Part shown: piece after piece, positions 1 through 11,572 of the stretch
Layout: every line of letters begins with the position of its first letter
How positions within the stretch are numbered: position 1 is the first letter of the stretch
From: Hymenolepis diminuta
Lineage: Eukaryota > Platyhelminthes > Cestoda > Cyclophyllidea > Hymenolepididae
Length of the DNA stretch: 64,000 nucleotides
NCBI GenBank assembly: GCA_900708905.1
Contig: CAADRB010000026.1
Location: 1,171,019 to 1,235,018 of the forward strand
Direction: 5' to 3'
The notes under the pieces: generated by a model
Database searches by the model: none
What the model was told of the DNA's origin: nothing
Seen by the model: only the letters and a program-made list of their open reading frames with translations
Translations under genes and position numbers: made by a program

Positions 1-1905
1 CGACAAATTATGGATTTGGAGTGCTGGGATATTATTTTATCACTCAAAGGTAATAGGTAGAGGGAAATGAAATGCACTGAAAAGTAGAAAGATAACAGAG
101 TAGCATGAAGTAGCAAACCCTAAGAAAAGTGAATATTCGGATTTCACCCCTCTGGGTGAAAAACATTTAATTTGACCTGCTCTTAATATGTCATCTGTGT
201 TAAGTAGAATGCTGATAAAAAAGGGTTTTGCTTAATATTAACTCCACCTTAAATTGTGCAATGCAATGTCAAATTAGCATCGTTGAATTTCTACCTCTAG
301 AATGGTAAATGATGGCTGCTGTTTACGACAAAATCAATCAAACACAAGGTCAATATGAACGCTGATTTCTTCGTCCCATTTTGACACCGCCTACCTTACC
401 CATAGCATTAAAAAAGGCATGGGATTCATAGATCGGGCAAACGTAAGAACCTAGTAGGAGATAGTAAAACATCGGCTATCTGTCTATCACTAAACTTTAG
501 AGAATTTAGTGTGATACTAGTGTCACCAGAAAACAATGTACCATTTCCCAATACGGATAGGCACTACTACTTCAAGGTGAATAACGAGATAATGCAATAG
601 AAAGAATGCCAGATAAGAATGGAGAGAGGAGCGGAGTTGGTGGTCAAGCAAAAGCATCATTGGATGGGCATGTAATAAGGATATGAGGGGTAAAATAACT
701 ACCACAATACATCAAAACGGGAAGTATTCATGACAACAGTAACTATTTTCCAATGAAATCACTTATACCATAAATAGATCCAACATTTGCAAACTTAAAC
801 ATTGATGATGCCAACCTTTTCTCAGCCGAACAGTTTTAGTTTCCTGAGTAGAGGAATTTGAGCCTTTTGATTCCTGTCTCTGTCGAGGCGGCAGAACAGG
901 AACATTCTTGGCCGAAGCCGCGGCATCTTCTGCCTGTTGCAATTGCTGTCTCTGTTGCTGTGACAACCCAGTATGAGGAGAACGACGTGGGGGTGGGGGA
1001 GGACCGGGTTTGGAAACTATGGTCTCTTTTCCCTTGCCCGAGTTATCGGCCACTACAACCAGACCACAACTCGGCTTCTCACACTCCTCTGACCTGCCGG
1101 GACCGCCAACTTCTCGTGTCGGCAGCGGTGGACTTGTTCTGCGACATCTCTCACTCGTTGATGGAATTGGACAGTGGGTGATTTTGCCCGTGTATGGGAG
1201 AACCTGCAGGGTAAGTTCGGGATTCTTTAGGGCCTCTTGAAAGATCTCTCTTCCTCTGAAATTGAAAAAGGTGCATGTTTAGGCAGTTAATTTGAATACT
1301 CAAGAGCTTTTACTATCCGAATTTGCATTATACGATCCTTCACTTCCAGGGGAAATAGCATACAATCCTAGTAGATGTACTTTATGAAATTAAGTTGAAA
1401 ATTAGCTACAATCGCTTGAGGGAAGTTCAAAGAATGTGCTAGCACGTAGGCAAAAATACGAAAGTTTGATGAACTGAAAAACTGACATAATTGAGAGAGT
1501 GATAAATAAGAGTTGTTTGTATAATTCATTAGCAAGAACACTCCATGCGCGGTGTGTTAAGGAATCTAAAGGTCATTGTAAGAACAACTTAGACTTCTGA
1601 AGACTGTGATCTTGTCCACCTTGAAATAATAACAACAATTTTTTCAACACAAAGAAGAAAAGTGTTCCCAAGTATTCTTTCACAGTGTGGTGATATTTTC
1701 CAATGCTAATACCATTAGTCATTAGTAAATATCAAACAAAAATACTGATTTAATGAACATACCGTCATTCATTGAAAAAACCTCCTGACCTGCTTTAACA
1801 AGAATTTATTTTATTGACAACTATGGAAGTGGGGTATATCTTTTAAAACTGTAAATGTTAGCTCACAGCGGCTAAACACTCTCCAAAAATTAATTATTCT
1901 TTAAG
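1..1905. repeat. Left copy of an exact 1,905-bp duplication (contig start)
   Basis: This stretch reads identically to 27546-29450 (offset 27545) on every line I compared. The other copy starts at the first base after the N gap, so two contigs share the same first base. Identity stops exactly at the AG of a plus-strand splice acceptor (1904-1905). The next 65 bases stay similar to the other copy, with about six mismatches, and then the two diverge fully. The copy contains Par-3 exon 9 and flanking intron. A shared assembly-graph segment placed in two contigs explains this better than an old duplication. Confidence 0.95.
816..1255 (-). pseudogene. Out-of-place duplicate of Par-3 exon 9
   Basis: Identical to the functional exon at 28361-28800: acceptor AG at 1256-1257, end of PDZ1 (EIFQEALKNPELTLQVLP), a proline-rich linker, and the first PDZ2 strand ending at KTVRLRKG. 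It lies beyond the Par-3 stop codon (11431) in the direction of transcription and has no neighbouring Par-3 exons, so it cannot belong to the main transcript. It is either an assembly copy or a very recent duplication. Confidence 0.85.
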
Positions 1906-1998
1906 CTCACGCAGAATCAGAGGTTAGTCTTCTTTTGGCATCACAACTGGATCGTGAAATACGTGATCATGGGCATCGAGAGAAAATCGGAATCGAAG
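1906..1998 (+). pseudogene. DDT/WHIM fragment, exon block 1
   Basis: Acceptor AG at 1904-1905 and donor GTAAGC at 1999. The reading frame encodes EVSLLLASQLDREIRDHGHR and then EKIGIEG, ending in phase 1. A diverged copy of this block lies at 29451-29516 inside Par-3 intron 8. Confidence 0.5.
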
Positions 1999-2594
1999 GT
2001 AAGCAGGAGAGTTGTTTGCAGTCTTTGGAATTGGATTTAAGAGATGATTAATAGGTCGTTGGTGAAAGTTGCTTCTTATTTCTACGTTTGACACGCTTCA
2101 GTTAAGGGTTGCCCAAAAGTGTGATCACAATATCCAAAATGTTAGAATCCATAATATTCCAATTCTGTAGACTTATTAGTAGCTACATCCGTCTGCAAAA
2201 TGCTTTGTTCGTGTTCTACTGAGGTGACATTGTTACTGAATAGAAATGGTAGTGTTAAAGACGTCATATTCTTCATACAGTAAACCCGTTTCGTTCACAC
2301 TAGCGACTTGAAATTTTAATACCCTGATCAGACAACTAGATATCATTAGCTTTCGCCGTATTACATTCACTTGGGAATAGGGTCCGATGTCAACTTTCGA
2401 TTTACGTAGGGTTTTACTCCCATTCTGGTAGAGTCTTGTTCCTCTTGATTCTATCTGTCTATTTATCAGGAGAATATTGTCTTCGATTTCATGTGACAAG
2501 CTTTCTTCCTTTCTATTAATGATTTTTGGAATCATTGGAATTTGTAGTCTAAATTCACATAATTCGTCTTCCTTTGGGTTGCGAACTGGCCAAG

Positions 2595-2943
2595 GGGACA
2601 TGTTCGACCAACGATCTGGCCATTGATCGTATCCGCCAGATCATCAACTCATCCGGTGGCGGCAGTGCAACGCTCCTAGAACCTTCCAGAGATGCTCTCG
2701 GCGCTAACAGTCTCTTTGAGCAGCTCTCCTCAACTGATCTCTTCGCTCTAGACGTTGAACATCGAATTCTGGTGATCGAAATTCTCGTAGAGTTAATGAT
2801 TGATTTTGACATGGTGGATGAGTACATCATCAACTGTCACCAGAGGTCTATTAAGGCTAACAGAGAGCGTGTGACTCTGGCCAAACAGGAACGTACTGTC
2901 ATTCCACCGCAACTAATGGAGGAAAAGCCTCCAATTCAGATGG
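2595..2943 (+). pseudogene. DDT/WHIM fragment, exon block 2
   Basis: Open frame ending at donor GTAAGT (2944) in phase 1. It has the WHIM1-like helices (FALDVEHRILVIEILVEL) followed by a basic helix (RSIKANRERVTLAKQER). The last in-frame stop upstream is at 2550-2552, and the only AG after it is at 2593-2594 with a weak pyrimidine tract, so the 5' edge is uncertain. Confidence 0.55.
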
Positions 2944-4066
2944 GTAAGTTCTACTTCTTAAATTGTTTGAGCTTTTGTATATTACGTCTGTATAACCATT
3001 TTCAGGGCTTGCCTTATCATCAGTAGTTTCTAAGCGAAAAAAATGGAACCGAGGGAGCAGAGCTAGTAATTGCTCTAATGATTTTGTTTTCCCGCTATGC
3101 GTCTATTCTTATTCGCTTAACGACCTTATAGACATGATAGAGTAGTCATTTTATAGATGTCCAATGAAGGGCTTAAGTCTTTGAAAGAAAACAGCTTTTC
3201 CTGGCCGATGTAACTTTCGCAAGTATAAATGAATGTAAAATATTATTTAGTGTTCATGTTTGCAGAGTCACAAGAGGTCGTAAGATTAACCTCCTTGATG
3301 CAAATATGTTGATTTGAATGATCAGTTGGAGTGGTCAACGGGAGGGATGGTAGTATCGGATCGACTCTCGAATGTTTCTTCTGTCCATGTTGAGTTATGA
3401 TAAACGTTTTGGGTCTATGTCGCATCTTATCTGTAAGAAATGGACTAACGCAGAACTTAGGTGAATGTTTAAGGGGACCAAGTAGGTGGTTGAACTTGGA
3501 TTGTTGTGATTGTCACTAATTATTCATGTGAAGGAATTTAACTACACTCAATGGAATCAAATAGAATGGTTTACTCTGTCTTCGGATAATACCTAATGGG
3601 TTGTGACCAGACGGGATCGGATGTGGTGCCGATCGGTGCTCCATAGCCGAAGAAAACTTTCCATCAGCTATCTTTTTCTCTAAGCCCTTGGGCAGTAGAC
3701 AATAGGATATGATATCCTTACCCTGCTTTGCTATTTTTATTTTAATCCGTTTTTTGTTCTCCCAATTCTTCCCCGTTTTCTTCACCGTATTCAGTCATTT
3801 CCGGATTGGGCAATGATTGAATAATTGGCTAAGTGAGTAGATTCTTAGTACTCTTTTGTACCTCAAATCAGCACTCTTGTTCGAATGATTCTCTATGGAC
3901 TATTATTAGAAACTAGTATCTGCCGTACCTAAGCCACTAGGAGCTAAGATGGCCTTGCTACTTACAAGACCATAGAGTAGTGCTAGTTAAAGTGGCGCTC
4001 GATGCTAATTCAGAAACTCAAGTTTTCTTCACTGCATTCGCTTCATTGTATTTAACCTCATTTTAG
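2944..4066 (+). other. Intron between blocks 2 and 3
   Basis: Clear GTAAGT donor and TTTTAG acceptor. A minus-strand open frame of 89 codons (3516-3785) lies here but shows no recognisable domain. Nothing else seen. Confidence 0.4.
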
Positions 4067-4715
4067 AACCGGAAATGAATGATCTGGCATCAGTGGTCAA
4101 GAGTCGTCGTTTGCTGGCTGCTAAAGCGGCAGAAGAGCGAGAAAAACGTGAGACAGCCGAACGTCAACGTCGTGAACTGGAGGCGAAGATTGAAGCTCAG
4201 GAGAAGGCGTTGGCAAAAGCAGAACACGACGAAACAGTGGCCACCATCGACTACAAACTCTCCTGTCGAGCTCGGTTGCTCGGCACCGATCGTTTTGATC
4301 GTCGCTATTGGCGATTTACCTGTGCTCCCAGCCGTATTTTCGTGGAGTCTAATTGGGGTCCAGAGGATTATCGTGTTGCAGATAGCCTCATTGCCGAACA
4401 TTGCTCTGTCTCCTCATTGCCCCCATCTCATATTATCCCACATGAGTCACTGACATCCACTGAGCCTGCTCATCGCTTTGGCTATGCTGCACGCTCAAAT
4501 TGGTTCGTGTTTGACCAGGCTGAGGAGTTGGATAACTTGGCGAAGGCTTTGGTTGAAAGGGGAGCCAGAGAGGGTCATTTGAAAAAGAGTCTTGTTTAAT
4601 CGGGTCTACTAGAGAGTTTGAAGGAGCTTATTGCTCTATCGAAGGCTGAGAAATCTCTTAATTGTGAAATAGTGGAACCTGTGGCTATCGATCGATCATC
4701 GAAATCGCTTGATGA
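4067..4715 (+). pseudogene. DDT/WHIM fragment, exon block 3 with internal TAA
   Basis: Starts after TTTTAG in the phase left by block 2. It encodes a Lys/Arg/Glu-rich coiled coil and then the WHIM2 signature GTDRFDRRYWRF with IFVESNWG. The frame is cut by TAA at 4597-4599, after the helix ending VERGAREGHLKKSLV, and then continues open to the donor at 4716. A single CAA-to-TAA change would be enough to create the stop. Confidence 0.65.
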
Positions 4716-5054
4716 GTAAGTGATGTCTTCATGGGACTTTTAAATTCCGTTTGCACTCACACATTGGCAAACTTGGATAGGAGCCTTCTAGAGTCCAAGG
4801 TGGGACGGTAAATAGAAACCAATCATCACCAGGACGATGCACGAAGCTATAACATCGCTGAGTCATGAGCTAGCATCTGGCAGGTCACGAGATCGGAGTA
4901 AATTCAGTTGGACTCACCAACCACGCTAGTTAACATAAATGAAAAGAGGGGTGATAGAATACGTATTTCTCATTCTGAGAGATCTCAGCATGTGTTATCT
5001 CTGTGCAATTTAAATTTTGGGAAATATTTTCTTCAATGTGCATCAGTGTCTCAG

Positions 5055-5145
5055 TAGTTTACCTGAAAGTCCCCAAATTCAAGGATTATGTGACCGGTTC
5101 TTATCAGTGCACGTTAAGTGGTGTGTGCAGTCAACGAAAGTGGTG
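5055..5145 (+). pseudogene. DDT/WHIM fragment, exon block 4
   Basis: Starts after the second of two close AGs (5053-5054), which restores the phase left by block 3. It encodes SLPESPQIQGLCDRFLSVHV and a few more residues, and ends at donor GTGAGG (5146). Short and without a named domain; supported mainly by phase and position. Confidence 0.4.
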
Positions 5146-7381
5146 GTGAGGTGCGAGTTTCTCATAAAAGTAGCTCTCTGCCAAATTAAGTAAAGTATCG
5201 CTCCCACTGGCCTTGATGGGTTTGTGACTTTCTTTGATGGATTTACACCTTATTTTTTGTTAATTGGGTATAGTTACTTTTAGATTATAGATTTGGAATT
5301 TGAGTTCACTCCCAAATATTACAGCTCGTATTTGAGAATCTTAGACTGTGATTCCTGGGTTTCCGAGTGATAGGTTATATCTGCAGTGTTTAAAACTGCT
5401 TGATTAACTGATTGATTTGGGAGGTCGGTCATTCCACCTTGACACAAAGGTCGCTTCTAATAATTAAGGAAAGATGATTAATTCTAGTTAGAATTTCTAG
5501 ACTTACGACGATTTTTCGTTATGGATATCATAATTTGTGATATTGTAGAACGTTTCGTCCAGTCGACGATTAGCTCTAAAAGAAACGAACTTGGTAGTTA
5601 TCGATTTCAGGATCAAATATTTACACAAATTAACGTTCTCGTGCTATCGCATCTCACATACCCGTTCCAATTCTTTTAAGAGCAGAAGTCAACATACATC
5701 CGAATTCGTCTCCATTTTAACAGGATTGACTTTAGAGCTCTCCACTTTTAAGAGTTTCAAGGTTATTTTTATAATTAATTTGGAAAATATTTGTAAGAAG
5801 CTCTCATTACTAAACCTCTTTGAAATAAGCGCATTTCTTATTCTGATATTAAATTAATTACATGATAACCCTAAAAGTGACATTAAAATGCGTAAACACA
5901 AACAATCACCTTAGCACTACTTTCTTGCTGAATTTCACACATAAACTATGGTATGGATGTTATTTTCATATTCTGTGGGTGACGAAATGTGCCGCTCCGA
6001 CGATGAATGAAAGTGAAGGATTGCACTCTATGCATTTCCAGAATTACCTTTTATTCGCATTCTCCACGGCAATACCTCAGTTTTTCGCCCACGAAGTTGG
6101 AGTGACCTCTTTTTTTAGGTCCTTATGACGCATAAGGACGCCCTATCTGCCATGACTAGACGCGCCCATCGGTATCCCCCCTTTTCTATAACCGCCTCGT
6201 TTCACATAAATACCACATCTGCACTCATGCTCTCGCGCGGCCTTACTCAAGTGACTCATGTAATGAAATCTTTGTTTTCCACACAGGAGCCACGCACTCT
6301 TGCCAGCTACCGGCTCCTACGCTTCCCGTTCATCTCCTCTCTCATTTCAGACTCGTTGTGGCTGCCTTGACTACAATTTTTGGCCTAATCAACTCTTGGT
6401 GTTCTGCTTTACTATCGTTGTTAGCTCTTAGTCAAATAGCTACGAATTGGTGACTGTTAACTGCTGTTGTCATCTTAACTCCAACAAAAGGAACAAACTC
6501 TATGGGTGATAAATACACGAATAATACGACTTCTGATTTCATTAAAATCACGACGACTTCTTCCCATTCGTTAATAATTCATCTTTTATGCAGTCTTTAT
6601 TTGGAGAGAGAGGGTCAAATGTTAAAACTATTATACTATTAATTATTTTTATCACTAATTGAATAAACGAACAATTGAATCAATCTTACAGGGTTTATTT
6701 CTTTCTAGTGACTTTTCGTCTTATTTTTCGAGCGCAAATGAAACATAAAGTTGAAATATTAATTTTTTCGCTTTTACCGTGTTTTATATTATTCCCAACG
6801 ATACAACAAAGCATCACACGTTTTAATGAAAGCGATAACAAGCGTCTCCGGATATGGGGAAAAATAGTAGACACCTAGTTACAAGGAAATCGGATAAAAT
6901 GAGTATAATTGATGGCCGGGAATATTTCACTTTTATGAAATTGTCCAAATTACGGTGGATCACAAACTGAGTTTCCAATTAAAATGTCATAATTTTGTTG
7001 CAGCAACACAGATTATGCTCTTCCCCTATCATTGATACTTCAAGTTCCCCCAAATGATTTTTAATTCTTTTGTCTTTACACATTTTAAATTCCTCAAGGT
7101 ATGTTTTTATTACTTACTTGAACCATTCCAATTTAAAATGAGTAATATACTTGGCTGTCGAATGGTCCACTTCCATTTGCCTAATTCAACAGGGTTCGAA
7201 ATAATTCCACTGATTGATGATTTCCACAAAGTCGCGTTGCTGAAGACATTCAGTGATAACTTTATCGTTTAATTTTTGTAAGTATTCCCTTTCAATATGT
7301 TAAATTCGCAAAATCAGTAGAGTATATTCAAAGTACTAGTCGACGTTAAGGAGGTATTTGTAACGCTACTGTTGTGGTTAG
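5146..7381. other. No gene recognised
   Basis: Mostly AT-rich. A more GC-rich patch at about 6000-6370 gives overlapping open frames on the plus strand that look like chance. No further exon of the DDT/WHIM fragment could be placed with matching phase. Confidence 0.4.
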
Positions 7382-7792
7382 AGTAATGGCTAACAGCAAT
7401 GAAGCAGAACACCAAAGATTGATTAGACGAGGATGTTTCGAACAAACCGCAGTACAGACTCCCAAGGGGAGGAGAGAATTGAGGAAAGGAGGGAGCGAAG
7501 GAGAATGTGTCTGACAAGCGAAAGTCTGTATGTGTGTGTGTTGGAAAGGCTATTTATAATCGTCGCTTGGATGAGGACGCGCGTGAGGACGTAATTGTAT
7601 GTGTGCTTTAAGTGGACGGGAAGGTTGGAGGAAAAGGAAGGGACAGTGTGGGCAGGACTGGTTCCAAATATAGCCGAGTCAGCAGTGTCTCTGCAACTAT
7701 CATCCGAGGTAGACCCGGCTTTTCTGATCGATGAGGGTGAGCAACTTAGGGACACACAATGTTTATTCATAGAGAGCCTAGGGTCACAATAA
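7382..7792 (+). other. Coding-like segment with poly(A) signal, unassigned
   Basis: A purine-rich, less AT-rich patch. An acceptor-like TTAG (7378-7381) precedes a 42-codon frame from ATG 7386 to TGA 7514. A second open stretch after an acceptor-like TTTAAG ends at TAA 7790-7792, overlapping an AATAAA at 7788-7793. It could be the last exons of a plus-strand gene, possibly the DDT/WHIM one, but two frames are open in the second part and phase does not settle it. Purine-rich DNA opens frames by chance. Confidence 0.2.
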
Positions 7793-8174
7793 AGTTGACA
7801 ATTTCACACATCACTATGAGGACAAGATAATTAAATTTTGGTAGCGAGGACGTTAGACGATGGGATTCATCTTTCACTATCAAGTTGATAAATATGAAAA
7901 CAAATCTCATTTAGAAGTGCGGAAAAGTGTTTCCAGTTTAGAGGCTACTATTGTTTAACTATGAATGATTTCAAACAATTAATATTAATAATAAGAAAAA
8001 ATTATGCTGAACACTTGCATATTTGGTTACAACAATAACAATATAATTTGCATTAATTCAGTAAGAGGTGTTATAATAATTGGGTCAGTATTCCAAAGAA
8101 TAGAAAAGCTTAAGAGTTACAATTTTTGGGAAAAAACTTTGCACATTTTTATACTGAATTGACATTTATGTGCA

Positions 8175-8180
8175 TTTATT
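8175..8180 (-). terminator. Poly(A) signal AATAAA of the tetraspanin-like gene
   Basis: Canonical AATAAA on the minus strand, 62 bases after the TGA of the tetraspanin-like gene. It supports exon 3 as the real last exon. Confidence 0.6.
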
Positions 8181-8242
8181 GTAGGTTTCATTGTAATTTG
8201 CAAATAAAGAAAGGCGATTTTCTTCTTGACACAATTTCTAAT

Positions 8243-8738
8243 TCAAAATAGTAATATAATGGCCGACTCGGCGACAATCGATACGACTTCAAGCCAGCCA
8301 AGACCGACGACGAAGGCACGCACTACTGTAAAACCGGCGCCAGTTATTATCACCATTCCAAGCGCAGTCTCCACAATCGCCACTATAATAATTGAAATAA
8401 GATACTACAAGGAATAAATGGAAGAATTTCAACCACTTACAATAACGAGGATAACGGCACTTGACTTGTAGAAGGCGAGGGCTCCTACTCCAGGTGTGAC
8501 TAGTCCGAGAATGCCAAAAACTAGCAATGAGTAATGAATTCCAGGAGTATTGTCGGTGGCATCAGGATTTTCAAGGTGTGCGACAAATATAATTATGAAT
8601 AGACCCGAAAGCTAAGAATAGATTATTATCATAATAGTTATCGCATACGAAGATCAAAATATTAATGAAGACGAAAAGCAGTGCATTCAAATTGCCAAAC
8701 ATCCTTCTTATTCTAGAGTCGTAGTTTGGCTCCTCCAT
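8243..8738 (-). CDS. Miniature tetraspanin-like membrane protein, 140 aa, 3 exons
   Basis: Exons 8649-8738, 8441-8611 and 8243-8404 join in phase 0 with good splice sites (GTATGC, GTAAGT; CTTAG, TTGTAG). The protein starts MEEPNYDSRIRRMFGNLNA and has four hydrophobic segments at about residues 18-41, 58-74, 78-104 and 118-140. Segment 1 (LLFVFINILIFLSGLF) fits tetraspanin TM1, and segments 2-3 fit the TM2-TM3 pair. The family's CCG motif of the large loop is absent, and almost no large extracellular loop is left between TM3 and the C-terminal segment, so it is far shorter than the usual 220-280 residues. An in-frame ATG at 8762 would add eight residues. I am confident that a gene is here; the family call is by pattern only. 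Confidence 0.65.
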
Positions 8739-8762
8739 TTTAATTTGATAATACGCATGCAT

Positions 8763-11430
8763 AGTTGAAAGCTCTGTTTAAATATGTTTTCTTGCGGTTA
8801 ATCAGCCTATCTGATAATAGAGTAAATAGATTCCTTTCTGCTTCAGTTCATTAGTCATCATATAGGAAATAAGACGTGCAAAGGTCAAAGAGTCAAGTAA
8901 AGGTGGTTGTGTCTTGAAACTATGTTGGTAGTTTCAGTTATCCCACACCAGTGAATTGATATTCAGCTTCAAACCTAAAGCAGTAGCTAGGTTTAAACTC
9001 ACATTTTTAAAATGTTTAATCGCTATAAATATGCCAATTCAAATTATCCTGCACATTTGGCAAAATTAGATGGAATTTGTAGAGAAGTCGAGTTTTAAGG
9101 GCAAATACTAAGAAAGTGTGGTCGATAAATCTTATCACTTTGGAGGATTTCCACTAAAGTGAATAGTTTTTAAAAGAAAAGAACTTAATGCAGTTGTTAC
9201 CACATATCAATATATCAACTTTATTAAATAAATATCCTTCTTGATAATAGTACGAAGAATTTAAAAGTACACATTCCTCTCTTTGAATGAAATTGATTCC
9301 AGCCACCGTTTGCTCATTATTAAATGCTTTCGTCTTGATTCCTTAAAAGTGCAACCCTACAGTTTTCGTACCAATATGTTTCTTATATTATTATAATCCA
9401 CAGAAATGAAAGAATTGGCATTTCCACTTCATTTAATTTCTTCTTTCAAAGTTCAAAATGGCAGCTTGATCTCATATGGTCTTAAACAATTCACATGATC
9501 TTAGGTGGCCTTCCAGTCCAGACTTCACACACAGTGAACTCTAATAATGGTTCTAGGAACATGTGATTTGACACATGTTTCCTACGTAGTGGGTGAGCTT
9601 AATCTGTATTATTAGGAAATGTTTTCATCATCTACTTGTTAGCAAACATTCAAGAAGTAGTAGAAATTTCCACATCGTCTAATATAATTAAACAACTATG
9701 TCTGCCCGATTTCTTCCATTAGCTGAATTGGAATACAGAAATCTTTGTTCGTGAAAAATCTGATTGAATNATGCAACCAATCTCGACATTGACTTGAAAG
9801 ACTCAGATGAATCAGGTGTAATCACAAACCTAATAATTTTTGAGCTAAAATTTCCAAATGAAGTCAAATAATCGTCAATTTAACTTTGAGTTAATCGGAA
9901 CTTTGGTTCGATTGCAAGACCACAAATGTTATAATCAAACAATTTTGTGGAAGGGAAGATCATGGGTTACTTATAGGACTCAACACTATTTCACAAATAC
10001 AGTTGCATAAAATTTTCATCACACTGAAGGTTTTCATAGATGAAACATCTCCTTAGAGAATAAAATCCATTTGAACTCCATGTAAGTACATAAACAGTCG
10101 TGAGTTCTCAGATTATTGAAAGAAAGATGCACAAGTTATCGCAGTTATCTTTGTATGTTGAGCTGTACGATCCATTCACCTTGTGCTTCTTTGATTAAAG
10201 CCGGGGTAATGTATGAGGAGCTCATATGAAACTACACGAGTAAAAACGAGGAAACTATGTACTGATTATGTTTCCTTCTCGCAGATTATACATAAAGCGG
10301 TTAATCCCCCGTACAAGTAAAGCTATGCAAAAGCAATTTCACTTGTTCGTATAGATAAATTCATAATTGAACGTTATCTCAATGAAAAGGAAGAACAACA
10401 TAAAATATTATTATTCGCTTTCATAAACCGCAGTTCAGATGAATAAAAAGAGTATCATTTCGACATTTATTAGAATTTGGTGATAAATTTTATCAAATAT
10501 CAAATAGTGCGTCTTACTAAAAAATATATCGCACAAGTATGATTCAAGATTGAGAAAAACTTTCCGAGCATTAGACTCAGGCAAAATTCATTTGTTTTAA
10601 CTCACCTCTACATTGAGTAAGCAAAGCTAATTTCACCCAATTACTGTTTTCCTTTTTCTCTTTTCGTCCACTTCAGACTATCAACAGAGCACGATAAAAT
10701 GAATCTATATTTTTAGGTCTTACAACAGGTCGTCCAAATAGGGTCCATGATCCCAACCCCATCCTACCCCCTTCCCCTTCTCCACCCCAACACCCATTTT
10801 GACTGGTCAGTCTTTCCCGCTACCACTGCCCAATCCCGTTCTCCTGAACCAGCCTGTTATCAACTGATAGTTTGTCCATTAGTACCTGGTACTTTTGCCT
10901 TCATTCATTTTGGGTAGTGGCAGCTGTGTGAATTTAAAGGGATGGTGGTGGAAAACCAGACCAAAACCGGGATTAAAATAATGGCCAGCTGAATAAACAA
11001 GGCACCAATTAAAGATGTAAGAAAAGACCATCAGAGTAAATATTACATTTAAACATAGTGTATGAAGAGTAAATATAGACGTATGCGTCTGTACAGTTAA
11101 GACAGTTGAAAGACTGAAACAGATTCCCCTGGTTGCGTGACTGTTTGAAACTGGTTAAATTGGGTGTTCGTATGAAGCAGTTATGCAGAGATAATGGTGG
11201 TACTGCATAAAGGAGCAAAGTTAGGAAGAGAAATGAAGACGAGGGGCCTTACTAAGGTCGATATCTTAAATGCACACAACATTTATATTGTAGGTTGATC
11301 AACAACGAGCTCACAACTTCATTGCACAAACATACAGAGGGAAAGAAGACGAGGAAAAGATAATGAGCTGAAAACATTCTGATGGTGGGAGGATATGATC
11401 CAGACAACACCAACACGCCGAAAGTGGTAT
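8763..11430. other. Intergenic: tetraspanin-like 5' side to Par-3 3' end
   Basis: AT-rich, with one undetermined base (N) at 9770. It should hold the Par-3 3'UTR; the nearest minus-strand AATAAA I found after the stop codon is at 10466-10471, about 960 bases on. No gene recognised. Confidence 0.4.
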
Positions 11431-11572
11431 TCAGGGTGCATCCGAATGTGGAGTACTGGTGGGCTCTGGCGGAGAATGGTGATTTGGCATGGATGAGGAT
11501 GATCCAACTTCATCTAGGACTTTCACGTTTGAGAGGTGCCGATACAAGGCCTCTGCATCTTCGTACACCTTT
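11431..11572 (-). CDS. par-3: Par-3 exon 22: C-terminal exon and stop
   Basis: Acceptor TTCATAG. Encodes KVYEDAEALYRHLSNVKVLD, then a Ser/Pro/His-rich end, and stops with TGA at 11433-11431. Confidence 0.88.

Larger units (their letters stand above)
1906..5145 (+). pseudogene. DDT/WHIM-domain (BAZ/ACF1-like) gene fragment with in-frame stop
   Basis: Four exon-like blocks are visible: 1906-1998, about 2595-2943, 4067-4715 and 5055-5145. Block 2 has a helical WHIM1-like core (LFALDVEHRILVIEILVEL). Block 3 has a charged coiled coil and then a WHIM2-type motif (LLGTDRFDRRYWRF, then IFVESNWG), as in BAZ1/ACF1 subunits of ISWI remodellers. Splice phases agree between blocks 2, 3 and 4 but not between 1 and 2, and block 2 has a poor acceptor. 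A TAA at 4597-4599 interrupts block 3, after which the same frame stays open for 39 codons to a good donor (GTAAGT, 4716). The usual N-terminal and C-terminal (PHD/bromodomain) parts were not found. I read it as a broken partial gene; a base error creating the stop is the alternative. Confidence 0.65.

Noticed and set aside
858..1240. Plus-strand open frames over 858-1181 and 1010-1240 (and the same at 28403-28785)
   Set aside because: They lie antisense to Par-3 exon 9, whose minus-strand frame continues PDZ1 and PDZ2 in phase.
7185..7205. GGTTCGAAAT resembling a tRNA T-loop box
   Set aside because: No matching acceptor stem, D-arm or anticodon arm around it.
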